DNA of 34,236 nt from Pseudotabrizicola sediminis (GCF_004745575.1 NZ_RPEM01000016.1:1-34236), one strand, 5' to 3'. Positions 18,174 through 27,304 are shown, numbered from the stretch's first letter. Translations and numbers: made by a program. The notes: generated by a model from the sequence alone, not told the origin.

Positions 18174-18911
18174 TTGATCGTGCTAAGGTCATTCCTGTTC
18201 GACGCCGTGTTCGTGATGTGGACAGCGCTGTTTGCCTTGGGCATCCCGGTGTTGTGGGTCGCGGGCAGCCCCCGCCGCCCGATACGCGCCGTCACCCGGC
18301 TTTGGGTGCGCGGTGTTCTTGTCCTGCTGAAAGTGGTGGTCGGCCTGACCTATTCCGAACAGGGCCGCGCTGCCAAGCCGGATGGGCCGTGCCTGATCAT
18401 ATCGAACCACCAGTCTGTCTGGGAGACGCTGGCCTTTGTGGTTCTGTTTCCCGATGTCGCCATCATCGCCAAGCGCGAGTTGGTGAAGATTCCTGTGGTG
18501 TCCTGGTATCTGGCCCGGTCGCCGATGATCATCATCGACCGCGAGGCGGGGTCAGGTGCGCTGAAACAGATGCTTACCTCTGCGCAGGATGCCCTTGCCG
18601 ACGGTCGCTCTGTACTGATCTTTCCCGAAGGCACCCGCAAACTGCCCGACGCCGCCATCAGGTTTCACCGTGGCGCCGAGCTTTTGTATGCGCGTCTCAA
18701 TGTTCCTGTGCTGCCAGTCGTGATTGATTCTGGCAGATTTTGGGGCGCAGCCCAGCCATTCAAACGACCAGGATCGGTAGCCGTGTCCTACCTGTCGGCA
18801 ATCCGGCCGGGGCTGCCGCCCGCGACGTTCACAAAACAGGCAGAATCGTTGATCCAGACAGAACGGAGCAGAATCGACGCAACCCGGATAAGCTCAAAAT
18901 GTAACCCATGA
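18174..18911 (+). CDS. plsC: 1-acyl-sn-glycerol-3-phosphate acyltransferase (PlsC family)
   Basis: This protein of about 245 aa should acylate lysophosphatidic acid in the inner membrane to give phosphatidic acid. The catalytic block reads SNHQSVWET, i.e. His-x4-Glu instead of the commoner His-x4-Asp, a variant seen in several proteobacterial PlsC proteins. FPEGTRK is the conserved substrate-binding motif, and PVLPVVID is also typical. Two hydrophobic segments are present near the N-terminus. The start is uncertain: TTG 18174 or GTG 18180 with no clear ribosome-binding site. Position after cfa supports a lipid-remodelling pair. Confidence 0.85.
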   Translation: MIVLRSFLFDAVFVMWTALFALGIPVLWVAGSPRRPIRAVTRLWVRGVLVLLKVVVGLTYSEQGRAAKPDGPCLIISNHQSVWETLAFVVLFPDVAIIAKRELVKIPVVSWYLARSPMIIIDREAGSGALKQMLTSAQDALADGRSVLIFPEGTRKLPDAAIRFHRGAELLYARLNVPVLPVVIDSGRFWGAAQPFKRPGSVAVSYLSAIRPGLPPATFTKQAESLIQTERSRIDATRISSKCNP

Positions 18912-18964
18912 ACAGCCACATCTTGCGGCGAACAGGCTCAATATATGGAAAAATCAGCTTTTGC

Positions 18965-18993
18965 TTGACATTGTCTATGCTGCACCGCAGAAT
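18965..18993 (+). promoter_or_regulatory. Candidate sigma70-type promoter for the sulP-usp genes
   Basis: TTGACA (18965-18970) is a perfect -35. Seventeen bases later CAGAAT (18988-18993) fits a moderate -10. It lies 85 bases upstream of the SulP ATG, with the dyad and the 20-bp repeat in between. Confidence 0.5.
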
Positions 18994-19009
18994 TCATCGA
19001 ATAACTTAA

Positions 19010-19024
19010 ATCGACTTTGTCGAT
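19010..19024. promoter_or_regulatory. Inverted repeat ATCGAC-TTT-GTCGAT
   Basis: A perfect 6-bp dyad with a 3-base spacer lies downstream of the candidate sulP promoter. Its left half is part of AAATCGACTTT, which also occurs at 16778-16788 before cfa. It could be an operator shared by both transcription units. Confidence 0.4.
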
Positions 19025-19031
19025 GGCTATG

Positions 19032-19051
19032 CCGGGCGCTTATCCCTCGGC
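19032..19051 (+). repeat. 20-bp repeat, copy 2 (leader of sulP)
   Basis: CCGGGCGCTTATCCCTCGGC matches the copy at 16641-16660 in 19 of 20 positions. It lies 27 bases before the SulP start, inside the presumed mRNA leader, so it could act at RNA level or mark a recombination point. Confidence 0.6.
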
Positions 19052-19078
19052 CCATTTCTTGAACGGACCTCCTCATAC

Positions 19079-20563
19079 ATGGCTATTTCTGAACGCACCT
19101 GGCGCGACTGGGTGGGTAACCCGCGTGTCGAGCTATTGGCTGGCATCGTGGTTGCCCTGGCCCTTATTCCCGAGGCAATCGCCTTTTCCATCATTGCAGG
19201 CGTCGACCCCAAGGTCGGCCTCTATGCCTCTTTCTCCATCGCAGTTCTGACCGCCATCGTCGGCGGCAGACCGGGGCTCATCTCGGGCGCGACGGCCGCC
19301 ATCGCGGTGCTGATGATCTCGCTGGTCAAGGATCATGGTCTTGAATTTCTGCTCGCCGCGACAATCCTGGCGGGCCTGCTGCAAATTCTGGCTGGGGCGC
19401 TGAAACTTTCCTTCATAATGAATTTCGTGTCGCGCTCTGTGATGATCGGCTTTGTGAACGCACTGGCGATCTTGATTTTCATGTCGCAGATCCCGGAACT
19501 GACCAATGTGCCGATGATGACGTATGTCCTTGTCGCAGCTGGATTGGCGATCATTTACGGCTTCCCCTATATCACCAAGGCAATCCCGGCGCCGCTGGTG
19601 GCGATTGTTGTTCTCACCGTTGTTGTCTATTTTGCCGATTTTGATGTGCGCACGGTCGGCGACATGGGGGAACTGCCCGATACGTTCCCGATTTTTCTGC
19701 TCCCACAAATCCCGCTGACCCTGGAAACCTTCCTGATCATCCTGCCTTATTCGCTCGCGGTGGCTGCCGTCGGTCTGCTGGAAAGCCTGATGACAGCGAC
19801 GATCGTCGATGAATTGACCGACACGCCCAGCAACAAGAACCGCGAATGTATCGGCCTTGGCGTTGCCAACACCGCGACTGGGTTTATCGGTGGCATGGCG
19901 GGTTGTGCGATGATCGGCCAGTCGATCATTAACGTCAAGTCAGGTGGCCGGGCGCGACTGTCAACAGCCGCGTCGGGTGTTTTCCTTCTGGCGATGATCC
20001 TGCTGATCGGGGATGTCGTCAAGGCGGTGCCAATGGCAGCCCTTGTCGCTGTGATGATCATGGTCAGTATCGGCACGTTTTCGTGGTCGTCGATCGGCAA
20101 CCTGCGCTCGCATCCCGTCAGTTCATCCGCTGTGATGATCCTGACTGTGATCCTGGTGGTCTACACCCACAACCTCGCAATCGGCGTGATGGCCGGCGTC
20201 CTGCTTTCGGGGATCTTCTTTGCTTCGAAAATCGCCCAGATTTTCGGCGTGACGTCCGAGGCCACTCCCGACGGCAGATCGCGAACCTACATCATCAGCG
20301 GTCAGTTGTTCTATGCTTCGGTCGCGCGGTTCAACGCATCCTTTGATTTCAAAGAGTCGCTTGACGAGGTGACAATCGACGTCAGCCGCGCCCACATCTG
20401 GGACATCTCGTCTGTTGCTGCGGTTGATATGGTTGTCTTGAAATTCCGGCGCGAGGGTACGAAGGTGAATTTGGTTGGCATGAACGAAGCATCGGAAACC
20501 ATCGTCGACGAGCTGGCCATTCACGACAAACCCGGTGCAATGGACAAGTTGCAGGCTCATTGA
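19079..20563 (+). CDS. SulP-family anion transporter with C-terminal STAS domain
   Basis: The 494-aa inner-membrane protein belongs to the SulP (SLC26) group, which carries sulfate, bicarbonate or related anions. The family start is visible ([34 protein letters not shown]), as are [31 protein letters not shown] and the [20 protein letters not shown] block. About 11-14 hydrophobic helices end near residue 390. A STAS-type domain follows ([20 protein letters not shown]). BicA-like bicarbonate and sulfate transport cannot be told apart by eye. The start has no clear Shine-Dalgarno. A universal stress gene follows after 13 bases, a frequent pairing with SulP carriers. Confidence 0.9.
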   Translation: MAISERTWRDWVGNPRVELLAGIVVALALIPEAIAFSIIAGVDPKVGLYASFSIAVLTAIVGGRPGLISGATAAIAVLMISLVKDHGLEFLLAATILAGLLQILAGALKLSFIMNFVSRSVMIGFVNALAILIFMSQIPELTNVPMMTYVLVAAGLAIIYGFPYITKAIPAPLVAIVVLTVVVYFADFDVRTVGDMGELPDTFPIFLLPQIPLTLETFLIILPYSLAVAAVGLLESLMTATIVDELTDTPSNKNRECIGLGVANTATGFIGGMAGCAMIGQSIINVKSGGRARLSTAASGVFLLAMILLIGDVVKAVPMAALVAVMIMVSIGTFSWSSIGNLRSHPVSSSAVMILTVILVVYTHNLAIGVMAGVLLSGIFFASKIAQIFGVTSEATPDGRSRTYIISGQLFYASVARFNASFDFKESLDEVTIDVSRAHIWDISSVAAVDMVVLKFRREGTKVNLVGMNEASETIVDELAIHDKPGAMDKLQAH

Positions 20564-20576
20564 CATGGGAGATAAC

Positions 20577-21437
20577 ATGCAAAAAATCACCGCCTTCATC
20601 GACGGGTCGTTTTATGCGGCCAGCGTCATTGACCATGCAGCATGGGCTGCCCAGAGGCTCAAAATGCCCATCTCGCTGGTGCATGTCATGGGACGCCGGA
20701 ATGAGGTGTCGAGCCAGCCTGCTGATCTGAGCGGCAGCATAAAGCTGGGTGCACGCACGGAACTCCTCGACAAACTCGCCAAGCTCGACGGAGAACGGGC
20801 CGTTCTTGGCCGGGAACGCGGCCGTGCCATCCTTGACGACGGCCAAGCCCGCCTCGCCAAAGCCAACCAAGACATTGAGATTTTCACAAAGCTGCGGAAT
20901 GGCGATCTGGTCGAAGCCGTGCAGGATCTCGCGGATGAAACCCGGTTTGCAATCATTGGAAAGCGCGGAGAAGCTGCAGATTTTGCAACAAAGCACCTTG
21001 GATCAAACCTCGAACGACTGGTTCGGACATCGACGCGCCCGGTGCTGGTGGTGTCGCGCGCATTCAAGCCGATCCGCCGGTTTCTGCTGGCCTATGACGG
21101 CGGCCAAAGCTCCATCCGCGCAGTGAACCGTATGGTTGAAGGGTCGGTTCTCGATGGCCTGGAGTGTCATATTCTGAAGGTCGGACCTGCGGCCACTGAC
21201 GTCGGCAAAGACCTCGATTCCGCGTCTCAGGCCTTGCGGGATGCAGGTTATATCGTGAAAGAGCATCTGATGCAGGGCGAACCAGAGGCAGTGATCGCGA
21301 AGGCGGTGACCGACCTGGATGTCGACATGCTTGTTCTGGGCAAAAGCGGCCACTCGCGTTTTCGGCAGCTCTTTATCGGCTCCACGACACTTGAGCTCAT
21401 GCGAACCTGTCATGTCCCGGTCTTGGTTTTCCCATAA
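20577..21437 (+). CDS. Tandem-domain universal stress protein
   Basis: The protein has about 286 residues and two Usp folds. The first runs from MQKITAFIDGSFYAASVIDH to about residue 160. The second starts at RRFLLAYDGGQSSIRAVNRM and ends GSTTLELMRTCHVPVLVFP. The second domain contains VLGKSGHSRFRQLFIGSTT, close to the ATP-binding G-2x-G-9x-G-S/T signature of Usp proteins; the first is more divergent. I start at ATG 20577 because GGAGA lies just upstream, though the frame opens earlier. It is probably cotranscribed with sulP and may sense the energy state or regulate the carrier. Confidence 0.87.
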   Translation: MQKITAFIDGSFYAASVIDHAAWAAQRLKMPISLVHVMGRRNEVSSQPADLSGSIKLGARTELLDKLAKLDGERAVLGRERGRAILDDGQARLAKANQDIEIFTKLRNGDLVEAVQDLADETRFAIIGKRGEAADFATKHLGSNLERLVRTSTRPVLVVSRAFKPIRRFLLAYDGGQSSIRAVNRMVEGSVLDGLECHILKVGPAATDVGKDLDSASQALRDAGYIVKEHLMQGEPEAVIAKAVTDLDVDMLVLGKSGHSRFRQLFIGSTTLELMRTCHVPVLVFP

Positions 21438-21497
21438 CGCATCAACGCTTTTGCCTGCCTTTTGGCACGAGCGATCACACTAGGATAGGAAACGTCG

Positions 21498-22505
21498 ATG
21501 CCGCGCAAAAGCCTGACCCAGTTCCTTGTCGAGCAGCAACGCGAGCAGTGTGCTCTTCCAGCGCAGTTACGGCTTCTTTTGGAAGTCGTGGCGCGCGCGT
21601 GCAAGCGCATCGGCTACACCGTCAACCAGGCTGGGACGGACGGCCTTTTGGGCGACGCCGGCGCAATCAATGTGCAGGGCGAAGCGCAGAAGCGGCTGGA
21701 CGTGATGGCCAACGAAATCCTGCTCGAGGCCAATGAGTGGGGCGGCCATCTGGCCGCAATGGCGTCCGAGGAGATGGACACCATCCACCCGGTTCCCAAC
21801 CGCTATCCGATGGGCGAATATCTGATGATGTTCGACCCGATCGACGGATCGAGCAACGTGGACGTGGCACTTTCGGTCGGCACCATCTTTTCCGTGATCG
21901 AGGCACCTGAAGGAATTTCGGGCCGAAACCCGACCGAAGCCGATTTCCTGCTACCCGGACGCAGGCAGGTCGCGGCGGGTTATGCCCTTTACGGACCGCA
22001 GACCCTTCTGGTGCTGTCAGTCGGCACCGGCGTCTATGAGTTCTCGCTCGATCGCGCAATGGGTTCCTGGGAGTTGACGGGAGAAAAGCTGCGCATTCCG
22101 CCCGGCTCCCGCGAGTTTGCGATCAACATGTCGAACCGCCGCCATTGGTCCGAACCGGTACGCGAATACATCGATGATTGCTTGGCTGGGAAGGATGGGC
22201 CACTCGGGCACGACTACGGAATGCGCTGGACGGGTTCTATGGTGGCCGACATTCACCGCATCCTTAAACGCGGCGGTGTGTTCATGTACCCTTGGGACAA
22301 CCGCAATCCAGACGCCGCTGGCAAGTTGCGCTTGTTGTACGAGGCGAACCCAATGGGGTTTCTGATCGAGCAGGCAGGCGGGCTGGCATTCGAAGAAGAT
22401 CATCCGATCCTGGAAATCCAACCGCGCGCACTGCACCAGAGGGTGGGTGTCACCATGGGCGACAGGGCCGAAGTCGAGCGCATCCTCGGTTACTTTTCTG
22501 CATAA
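21498..22505 (+). CDS. fbp: Fructose-1,6-bisphosphatase, class I
   Basis: The 335-aa cytosolic enzyme hydrolyses fructose-1,6-bisphosphate to fructose-6-phosphate for gluconeogenesis or the Calvin cycle. Class I marks are the metal-binding glutamates in ASEEMDT (residues 89-95), [21 protein letters not shown] with the catalytic Asp cluster near 113-116, the active-site [20 protein letters not shown] region, and GFLIEQAGG. The length is standard for the family. It begins 60 bases after the universal stress gene, in the same direction. No Calvin-cycle genes are next to it in the window, so gluconeogenesis is the simpler reading. Confidence 0.93.
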   Translation: MPRKSLTQFLVEQQREQCALPAQLRLLLEVVARACKRIGYTVNQAGTDGLLGDAGAINVQGEAQKRLDVMANEILLEANEWGGHLAAMASEEMDTIHPVPNRYPMGEYLMMFDPIDGSSNVDVALSVGTIFSVIEAPEGISGRNPTEADFLLPGRRQVAAGYALYGPQTLLVLSVGTGVYEFSLDRAMGSWELTGEKLRIPPGSREFAINMSNRRHWSEPVREYIDDCLAGKDGPLGHDYGMRWTGSMVADIHRILKRGGVFMYPWDNRNPDAAGKLRLLYEANPMGFLIEQAGGLAFEEDHPILEIQPRALHQRVGVTMGDRAEVERILGYFSA

Positions 22506-22807
22506 GGCAGGAGGCCGCCGAATTTAAAAGCGGCGAATACCCCGGAGACCGCGCGATTTACTTTAGCTGCTGGTGTGGGGGAGGCGCTCAGGTTTTCAGC
22601 GCCCAAGACTGTTTCGTCTTCTCCGCGATCCGAAGAATCAGCGCGCATTCCATCACGCCGGGCTGCGGACAATCCGCCAAGTGACGGCGGGCTGTAGCTT
22701 TTCCAACGATAGTGCCCTATTCCCCACGCACCGTGTCCGCGAACGTCACTTTGGCTGGGTCTCGATGCGTGGCGCAGGTGCAAATTGACGTGACGGAGAA
22801 GGACGCA
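22506..22807. other. Intergenic region between fbp and the Nudix gene
   Basis: No gene is visible in these 302 bases. A small hairpin, GGCGCT (22583-22588) and AGCGCC (22598-22603), could end fbp transcription, although no T tract follows. The Nudix frame is open further upstream to 22712, but that extension does not look conserved. Confidence 0.35.
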
Positions 22808-23335
22808 ATGAGATTGATCACGAAGCTCGTCCATCCGGACGTGAAGGCCACGACGGGTGCGATCCTGACCCGCCGGGCGGCGCGCGGCATCGTGTTGCGC
22901 GAGACGTTGATCCTGCTGCTGTTCACAGAACGCTACAACGATTTCAGTTTTCCGGGCGGCGGCGTGGCCGAGGGGGAAGACTTGATGGACGGGCTGCGCC
23001 GTGAACTCGAGGAAGAAACCGGCGCCAGCAATGTCCGCGTGCAGCGCAACTATGGCTATATCGAGGAACTGCGACCGCATTGGCAGCCCGGCTTTGCGCT
23101 GATGAACATGACATCGCATTTCTATTTTTGCGACATCGACCCGGAATTGCGCGCCACGAAGATGGAAGATTATGAGAAGGCCAACGGGATGCGGCCGGTC
23201 TGGGTCGATCTTGAAGAGGCCATCGCCCATAATCGGGGCGTCATGCAGCGCCGTGAAGCCTCTATGGGTATGTCGATCCAGCGCGAAACCTTCATGCTGG
23301 AAGAAATCGTGAACGACCTGACGAAGGCGGCATAA
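22808..23335 (+). CDS. Nudix hydrolase
   Basis: The 175-aa protein contains a complete Nudix box, G-x5-E-x7-R-E-x2-E-E-x-G, read in GGVAEGEDLMDGLRRELEEE followed by TGA. Nudix enzymes hydrolyse nucleoside diphosphates linked to other groups, often as housekeeping or stress sanitising enzymes; the substrate here is unknown. ATG 22808 follows GGAGAAGG. TERYNDFSFPGG just before the box and the WVDLEEAI segment after it fit the family. It is convergent with the kinase-like gene on the minus strand, with a hairpin between the two. Confidence 0.88.
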   Translation: MRLITKLVHPDVKATTGAILTRRAARGIVLRETLILLLFTERYNDFSFPGGGVAEGEDLMDGLRRELEEETGASNVRVQRNYGYIEELRPHWQPGFALMNMTSHFYFCDIDPELRATKMEDYEKANGMRPVWVDLEEAIAHNRGVMQRREASMGMSIQRETFMLEEIVNDLTKAA

Positions 23336-23340
23336 ACAAG

Positions 23341-23367
23341 CCTTGCACCACGATGTGCAGTGCAAGG
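23341..23367. terminator. Hairpin between convergent Nudix and kinase genes
   Basis: CCTTGCAC (23341-23348) and GTGCAAGG (23360-23367) form a perfect 8-bp stem with an 11-base loop, in the 41-bp gap between two convergent stop codons. Its location suits a bidirectional terminator. There is no clear T tract on either strand. Confidence 0.55.
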
Positions 23368-23376
23368 TGATCTGCG

Positions 23377-24420
23377 TCAGGCCTTGTTGGGGTAAGGCCG
23401 CAACCCTAGCAAAATCTCGGCTTCCTCGCTGAGTGGGCGGGCCAGACAGTCGCTATCGGTCTGGTTTGCCAGCTGCTCACGCAGCAGATCATAAACCGTC
23501 TGACGATCCGCGCTGGTGTCGATTTCGATGCATTTGCCCTCGCTTTTGAAGTGCTCGACAATCGGCAAAGTTTCCGCCTTGAAGGTGTCAAAGCGCAGTT
23601 TCATGGCATCGACATTGTCGTCGCTGCGGTTTGAGTATTGCGCACGACCAAGAATACGTTGGGTCAGTACCTCCAGCGGGCATTCAAAATAGATCATCTT
23701 GGGCAGGTCACCGTCCCGTCCAAACACCGCGTACCAGGCGTCCATATTGCCGAACGAGCGCGGGAAACCATCGATCAGAAAGTTCAGATTGCCGGTGTGA
23801 CGGATGGTCCGCTCTATGGCATCCTTCAGCAGCCCGACCACGATTTCGTCAGGCACCAGTTTGCCGGCATCGATGAAAGACTTGATCAGCGCGGTTGTCG
23901 GACCACCGGCCTTGAGTTCAGCGCGCAGCAGGTCGCCGGTGGACAGGTGTTGCCATCCCAGCTGGATCTGCGCCAGTTCGCACATCGTGCCCTTGCCCGC
24001 ACCCGGGCCACCAAGAATGAAGACGATATTTGCTTGCGGGGTGGGCAGGCGCGGATCGCAATGATGCAGTGTTACGGACGGTGCTGGTGCTACCCCCATC
24101 TTGTAGACGCTCCAGGGTCGGTCGGTAGGCGGCAGCGCGTCGTCGCAGGTGATTTCATAGGCCAGATGACCATCCAGCCGCGAAATGCGCCACGACTTGT
24201 AGCCGTTGGAATAGGAGATCGCTGGGCTGCGGGCGGCTTTGCCGTCGGCACGGTCCCAGGCTGGTTTGCCGTTCCATGTGCCCGCAGTGGACAGGGTGCC
24301 GGATTCGGATTCGGCGGGCGGTGCAGTCGAGGGAATGTAGAGGCCATCAACTTCCGCCAGGCCCGCGCCTGACACCTCGATGAACAGGGTGTGCGGTGCG
24401 GATGTGTCGGTTTTTGTCAT
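23377..24420 (-). CDS. Adenylate/UMP-CMP kinase-like nucleotide kinase with an extra N-terminal domain
   Basis: The 347-aa protein has a nucleoside monophosphate kinase in residues 130-315: P-loop GGPGAGKGT (137-145), STGDLLRAE, the NMP-binding FLIDGFPRS (214-222), YFECPLEVLTQRILGRA and a short lid (YSNRSDDNV), as in UMP-CMP/adenylate kinase isoenzyme 1 types. The first ~125 residues are unusual for a bacterial kinase: a beta-rich domain with VSGAGLAEVDGLYIPS, WNGKPAWDR, SWRISRLDGHLAYEI and YKMGVAPAPSVTLH. I recall this pattern from algal and protist proteins, often fused to signalling or kinase domains. ATG 24420 follows AAAGG. The reaction would be ATP + NMP to ADP + NDP. Confidence 0.87.
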   Translation of the reverse strand: MTKTDTSAPHTLFIEVSGAGLAEVDGLYIPSTAPPAESESGTLSTAGTWNGKPAWDRADGKAARSPAISYSNGYKSWRISRLDGHLAYEITCDDALPPTDRPWSVYKMGVAPAPSVTLHHCDPRLPTPQANIVFILGGPGAGKGTMCELAQIQLGWQHLSTGDLLRAELKAGGPTTALIKSFIDAGKLVPDEIVVGLLKDAIERTIRHTGNLNFLIDGFPRSFGNMDAWYAVFGRDGDLPKMIYFECPLEVLTQRILGRAQYSNRSDDNVDAMKLRFDTFKAETLPIVEHFKSEGKCIEIDTSADRQTVYDLLREQLANQTDSDCLARPLSEEAEILLGLRPYPNKA

Positions 24421-24661
24421 TGGATACCTTTTCTGTTCATAGCGCCCGTATGCGGACCAAATGCTCGGACATTTCAGCCTGTCAGATTTCTGGCCTTGCG
24501 GTCGCTGTGCGTAGCGATTGGGCCAGGGTGCAGCAGTTGCGGACGATCTGTCCGTAGGCTGCGCAAGTCTATGGCACAGGATCAGCGACATTTGCAAATC
24601 TTAGGGAAAAAAGGGTACCGCCGCCTTCACTCCTTTGGCGGCGTCGGTAGAATTAGGCCAG

Positions 24662-24730
24662 TCGCTTGACGGCAAAACCCCGGAGCAGGCCTACTTCAAT
24701 CAGCCGATGCCCGAAGCGGTGGCGGCGTAA
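24662..24730 (+). pseudogene. 3' remnant of an IS3-type transposase OrfB
   Basis: The plus strand encodes SLDGKTPEQAYFNQPMPEAV followed by AA and TAA (24728-24730). This is the characteristic C-terminal tail of one IS3-family OrfB group, where it follows the DDE domain in H-SSLDGKTPDQAY. Everything upstream of the serine is gone or scrambled. It is a different tail from the OrfB at 26287-27252, so an additional element once lay here. Confidence 0.6.
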
Positions 24731-25271
24731 GCGATGCGGAAAGCCACTTAGAAAACGCCCGGGACCTGTTCAGATCAACCGAACCACCTCTGTCTTTGAC
24801 CGAACATACGGTGGGCCGCTTAGGTCTGCCTGATCTCAGGCAGTGTAATCTGCGAAAGAATCTGGTGCTATGCCCAGCCTTTCAAGCACATCAGTTGCAG
24901 GTTTACGTCGATTCTCGATCGCCTTTGAAGCGTCAACCGCGGCACGGCAAAGTTCAAAAAAGCTTACTAGACCTCTGAGTGCGCTGCTACTTTTGTGGCT
25001 AAACTACGATGTCTTGAGGAAGAGCGTGGCCATGGGGCCTCCTGATTTTGGTCGTAACGTATAGTGCCAAGTTAGTTGTGTACTCGGCTTACTGCAGCGC
25101 AGCAAAGCGGTCTTCCCGTCATGCGTGAAACGCATAGCTCAGGCGAAGGGCAGCTGCACTGGTCAAGGCGGACAAATTTGGCGGGGGCTGGAAAGGTTTT
25201 GGACACGGACTGGCGGGCGCTTCATGCACCTAGCACCGTCTTCAGATGGCACGCTAAACGCCCGATAGCCT

Positions 25272-25431
25272 TGGCTTCCGCTAAGTGGATTCCGAAGTGG
25301 GTGGCTTCCGCAAAGTGAATTCTTGACAAAAATTGTAAAATCCACCCTTCTGCGGAGAATTTCCCCTATAATATCATGTAAATAAATAATTTTCATTTTC
25401 ACTATCACCAAGGTGGCTTCCACGTGGATTC
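25272..25431 (+). repeat. Three short direct repeats (TGGCTTCC...AGTGGATTC type)
   Basis: Copies lie at 25272-25292, 25302-25322 and, shortened, 25414-25431. The first two start exactly 30 bases apart and share TGGCTTCCGC-x-AAGTG-GATTC with small changes; the third lacks several internal bases. Multiple direct repeats near element ends are typical of IS21-type insertion sequences, so this may be an IS21-like end remnant. Binding sites for a regulator are an alternative. Confidence 0.4.
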
Positions 25432-25649
25432 CCTGGTGAAAGTGCCTGTCGCTAGCGAAATGCTGCACTGCGCCCCCCCGCATACGTTCGGAGCCGGGGA
25501 GGAACCATGCCAAGGGGGGCGCCAGCCGTGCGTGATCTGGCTCAATCATGACGGGTTGATGGATGCCGACGTCGCGCGTATCGTCGTGGAGAAAAAGAGC
25601 GGAAGTTGAAGGCAAACAAGCCCTTCCGAGGACTTTGGAAGGTGAAATT

Positions 25650-25959
25650 TTGAGTCAGGACACGATCAAGACTAACGCCACTTACATCTGGTCCATCGCG
25701 GAAATCCTGCGTGGGGATTTCAAGCAGTCTGAATACGGCAAGATTGTCCTGCCCTTCACTGTCCTGCGGCGCTTCGACTGCCTGTTGGAACCGACCAAGT
25801 CGGCCGTGCTGGAAACGGCTCCCACGCTGCCGGAAGAAACCGATGACGAAGCGCAGGCGATGATCCTGACCGCCATCGCCTCGCCGGGTGGGCAGATCTA
25901 CAACGAGAGCCAGTTCACATTCGCATCGTTGCGGGGACAAGATCCACGCCAGTTGCGGG
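25650..25959 (+). pseudogene. hsdM: 5' fragment of type I restriction-modification methylase gene hsdM
   Basis: From TTG 25650 the frame reads SQDTIKTNATYIWSIAEILR after the initiator, then the HsdM-typical N-terminal helical domain (GDFKQSEYGKIVLPFTVLRR, then FDCLLEPTK). Type I HsdM methylates adenine in the recognition site as part of an M2S complex. Only about 100 of the usual 500 or more residues remain: at 25960 the IS3 element begins, and its far side is not hsdM. The catalytic NPPF region and hsdS/hsdR are absent, so no functional methylase is made. GGAAGG lies before the TTG. Confidence 0.8.
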
Positions 25960-26023
25960 TGACGTTGCCCCCTCCGCCTAATCCAGTTTGAGGTAGACTC
26001 TGGCCCAACCGAAAGGACCAGAG

Positions 26024-26290
26024 ATGAAGCGCAGCAGGTTCACCGAAGATCAGATCATCGGCATTCTGAAAGAGCATGAGGCCGGGATTTCCGTCGCCGA
26101 TCTATGCCGCAAGCATGGCGTCAGTGATGCGACCGTCTACAAGTGGAAGGCCAAGTATGGTGGCATGGATGTGAGCGAGGCCAAGCGGCTGAAGGGTCTC
26201 GAGGACGAAAACGCCCGTCTGAAGCGGCTGCTGGCGGATGCGATGCTCGACAATGCCGCGCTGAAGGATCTCTTGGGAAAAAAGTGGTGA
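26024..26290 (+). CDS. IS3-family transposase OrfA
   Basis: The 88-aa protein ([20 protein letters not shown]...) contains the HTH segment [20 protein letters not shown] and a leucine-zipper-like tail ([20 protein letters not shown]). It recognises the IS ends and, after ribosomal frameshifting, forms the N-terminus of the OrfAB transposase. Its 3' end carries a GGGAAAAAAG tract, a likely -1 slippery site, just before the stop at 26288-26290 where OrfB begins. GAAAGGACCAG upstream provides a ribosome-binding site. Confidence 0.9.
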   Translation: MKRSRFTEDQIIGILKEHEAGISVADLCRKHGVSDATVYKWKAKYGGMDVSEAKRLKGLEDENARLKRLLADAMLDNAALKDLLGKKW

Positions 26291-27252
26291 CGCCCGCCGC
26301 GAAGCGGCAAGCGGTCGCGCATCTGGTGGCAAGCCACGAGATGAGCGAACGGCGGGCGTGCCGGGTGATTGGCTGTTGTCGGATGACCATGCGGTATGAA
26401 GCAGTCCGGCAGGATGACCCTGTGCTGCGGGAGCGGCTGAAAGAACTGGCCAAGGTTCGGCGCCGGTTCGGCTATCCATTGGCCGGTAGGCGATTGCTTG
26501 AAATCGCCGTAAGGCGGCGGCTGCATGTGTTCCTGCGGCGTGAGGGCCATGAGGTCAATCACAAGCGCCTGTTCAGGATTTACCGGGAAGAACAGCTTCA
26601 TGTCCGCCGTCGGGGCGGGCGCAAGCGGGCCATGGGCACACGGGCCCCGATGGTGCTGCCATTGCTGCCGAACCAGCGCTGGTCGCTCGACTTCGTGTCC
26701 GACCAGCTGACGGATGGCCGCCGGTTCCGGATCATGACTGTCGTCGATGACTGCACGCGCGAATGCTTGGCCCTGATCGCCGACACCTCGCTCTCGGGGG
26801 CACGGGTGGCGCGGGAACTGGCTGCGCTGTTTGACGCCCGCGGCAAGCCCCAGACGATTGTCAGCGATAATGGGACCGAGTTCACCTCGAACGCGATCCT
26901 GAAGTTTGTGGATGACCGCAAGTTTGACTGGCACTACATCGCACCCGGCAAGCCGACGCAGAATGCCTTCATCGAAAGCTTCAACGACAGACTGCGGGAT
27001 GAGCTGCCGAACGAGACCCTGTTCCCGTCCCTGCATCACGCCCGCGTCACGCTGGCCGCCTGGCGCACCGACTACAATACCGAACGCCCACACTCCCGCC
27101 TCGGCTGGCAGACCCCAGCCGAGTTTGCCAAAACCTTCGCCCCGCAACGGGGCCTGACGCTGCGCAACCCGCAAAGCTCCGCGCCAGCCCCCGTTGCCCA
27201 ACCCGCCCAAACCAGCAAAACTCAAACCCGGAGTCTCGCTCACGCTGGATAA
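26287..27252 (+). CDS. IS3-family transposase OrfB (DDE integrase)
   Basis: OrfB in the -1 frame relative to OrfA starts around GTG 26284/26287 ([20 protein letters not shown]) and gives about 321 aa. An HTH-like region ([18 protein letters not shown]) and the HTH_21-type [19 protein letters not shown] precede an rve core. DDE residues are visible in [20 protein letters not shown] and [14 protein letters not shown], followed by [19 protein letters not shown]. It is intact, and the OrfAB fusion would be the active transposase. The frame is open upstream to 26143 inside orfA, as expected for frameshift production. Confidence 0.9.
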   Translation: MTPAAKRQAVAHLVASHEMSERRACRVIGCCRMTMRYEAVRQDDPVLRERLKELAKVRRRFGYPLAGRRLLEIAVRRRLHVFLRREGHEVNHKRLFRIYREEQLHVRRRGGRKRAMGTRAPMVLPLLPNQRWSLDFVSDQLTDGRRFRIMTVVDDCTRECLALIADTSLSGARVARELAALFDARGKPQTIVSDNGTEFTSNAILKFVDDRKFDWHYIAPGKPTQNAFIESFNDRLRDELPNETLFPSLHHARVTLAAWRTDYNTERPHSRLGWQTPAEFAKTFAPQRGLTLRNPQSSAPAPVAQPAQTSKTQTRSLAHAG

Positions 27253-27304
27253 AAGTTGGGGGCAACGTCACATCCCACCTTTATTGCCACTCCGATTGCC
27301 CTCA

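Larger units (their letters stand above)
24421..25649. other. 1.2-kb scarred intergenic region
   Basis: No intact gene is visible. It contains a transposase 3' remnant (24662-24730), a cluster of direct repeats (25272-25431), and an AT-rich patch with TATAAT (25367-25372) whose expected -35 position has no good match. The downstream part leads into the hsdM fragment. The content suggests repeated insertion and loss of mobile elements. Confidence 0.5.
25960..27270 (+). mobile_element. Complete IS3-family insertion sequence
   Basis: The element is 1311 bp long and bounded by perfect 13-bp terminal inverted repeats TGACGTTGCCCCC (25960-25972) and GGGGGCAACGTCA (27258-27270); an ATCCAG motif recurs a little further in at both ends. 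It encodes OrfA and OrfB. The three bases flanking each end (GGG left, CAT right) do not match, so no target duplication is present. Together with the missing hsdM 3' part, this points to an IS-mediated deletion or recombination after insertion. Confidence 0.85.

Noticed and set aside
25323-25372. TTGACA and TATAAT as one promoter for hsdM
   Set aside because: The two boxes are about 38 bases apart, too far for a sigma70 promoter; neither has a good partner at 16-18 bases.
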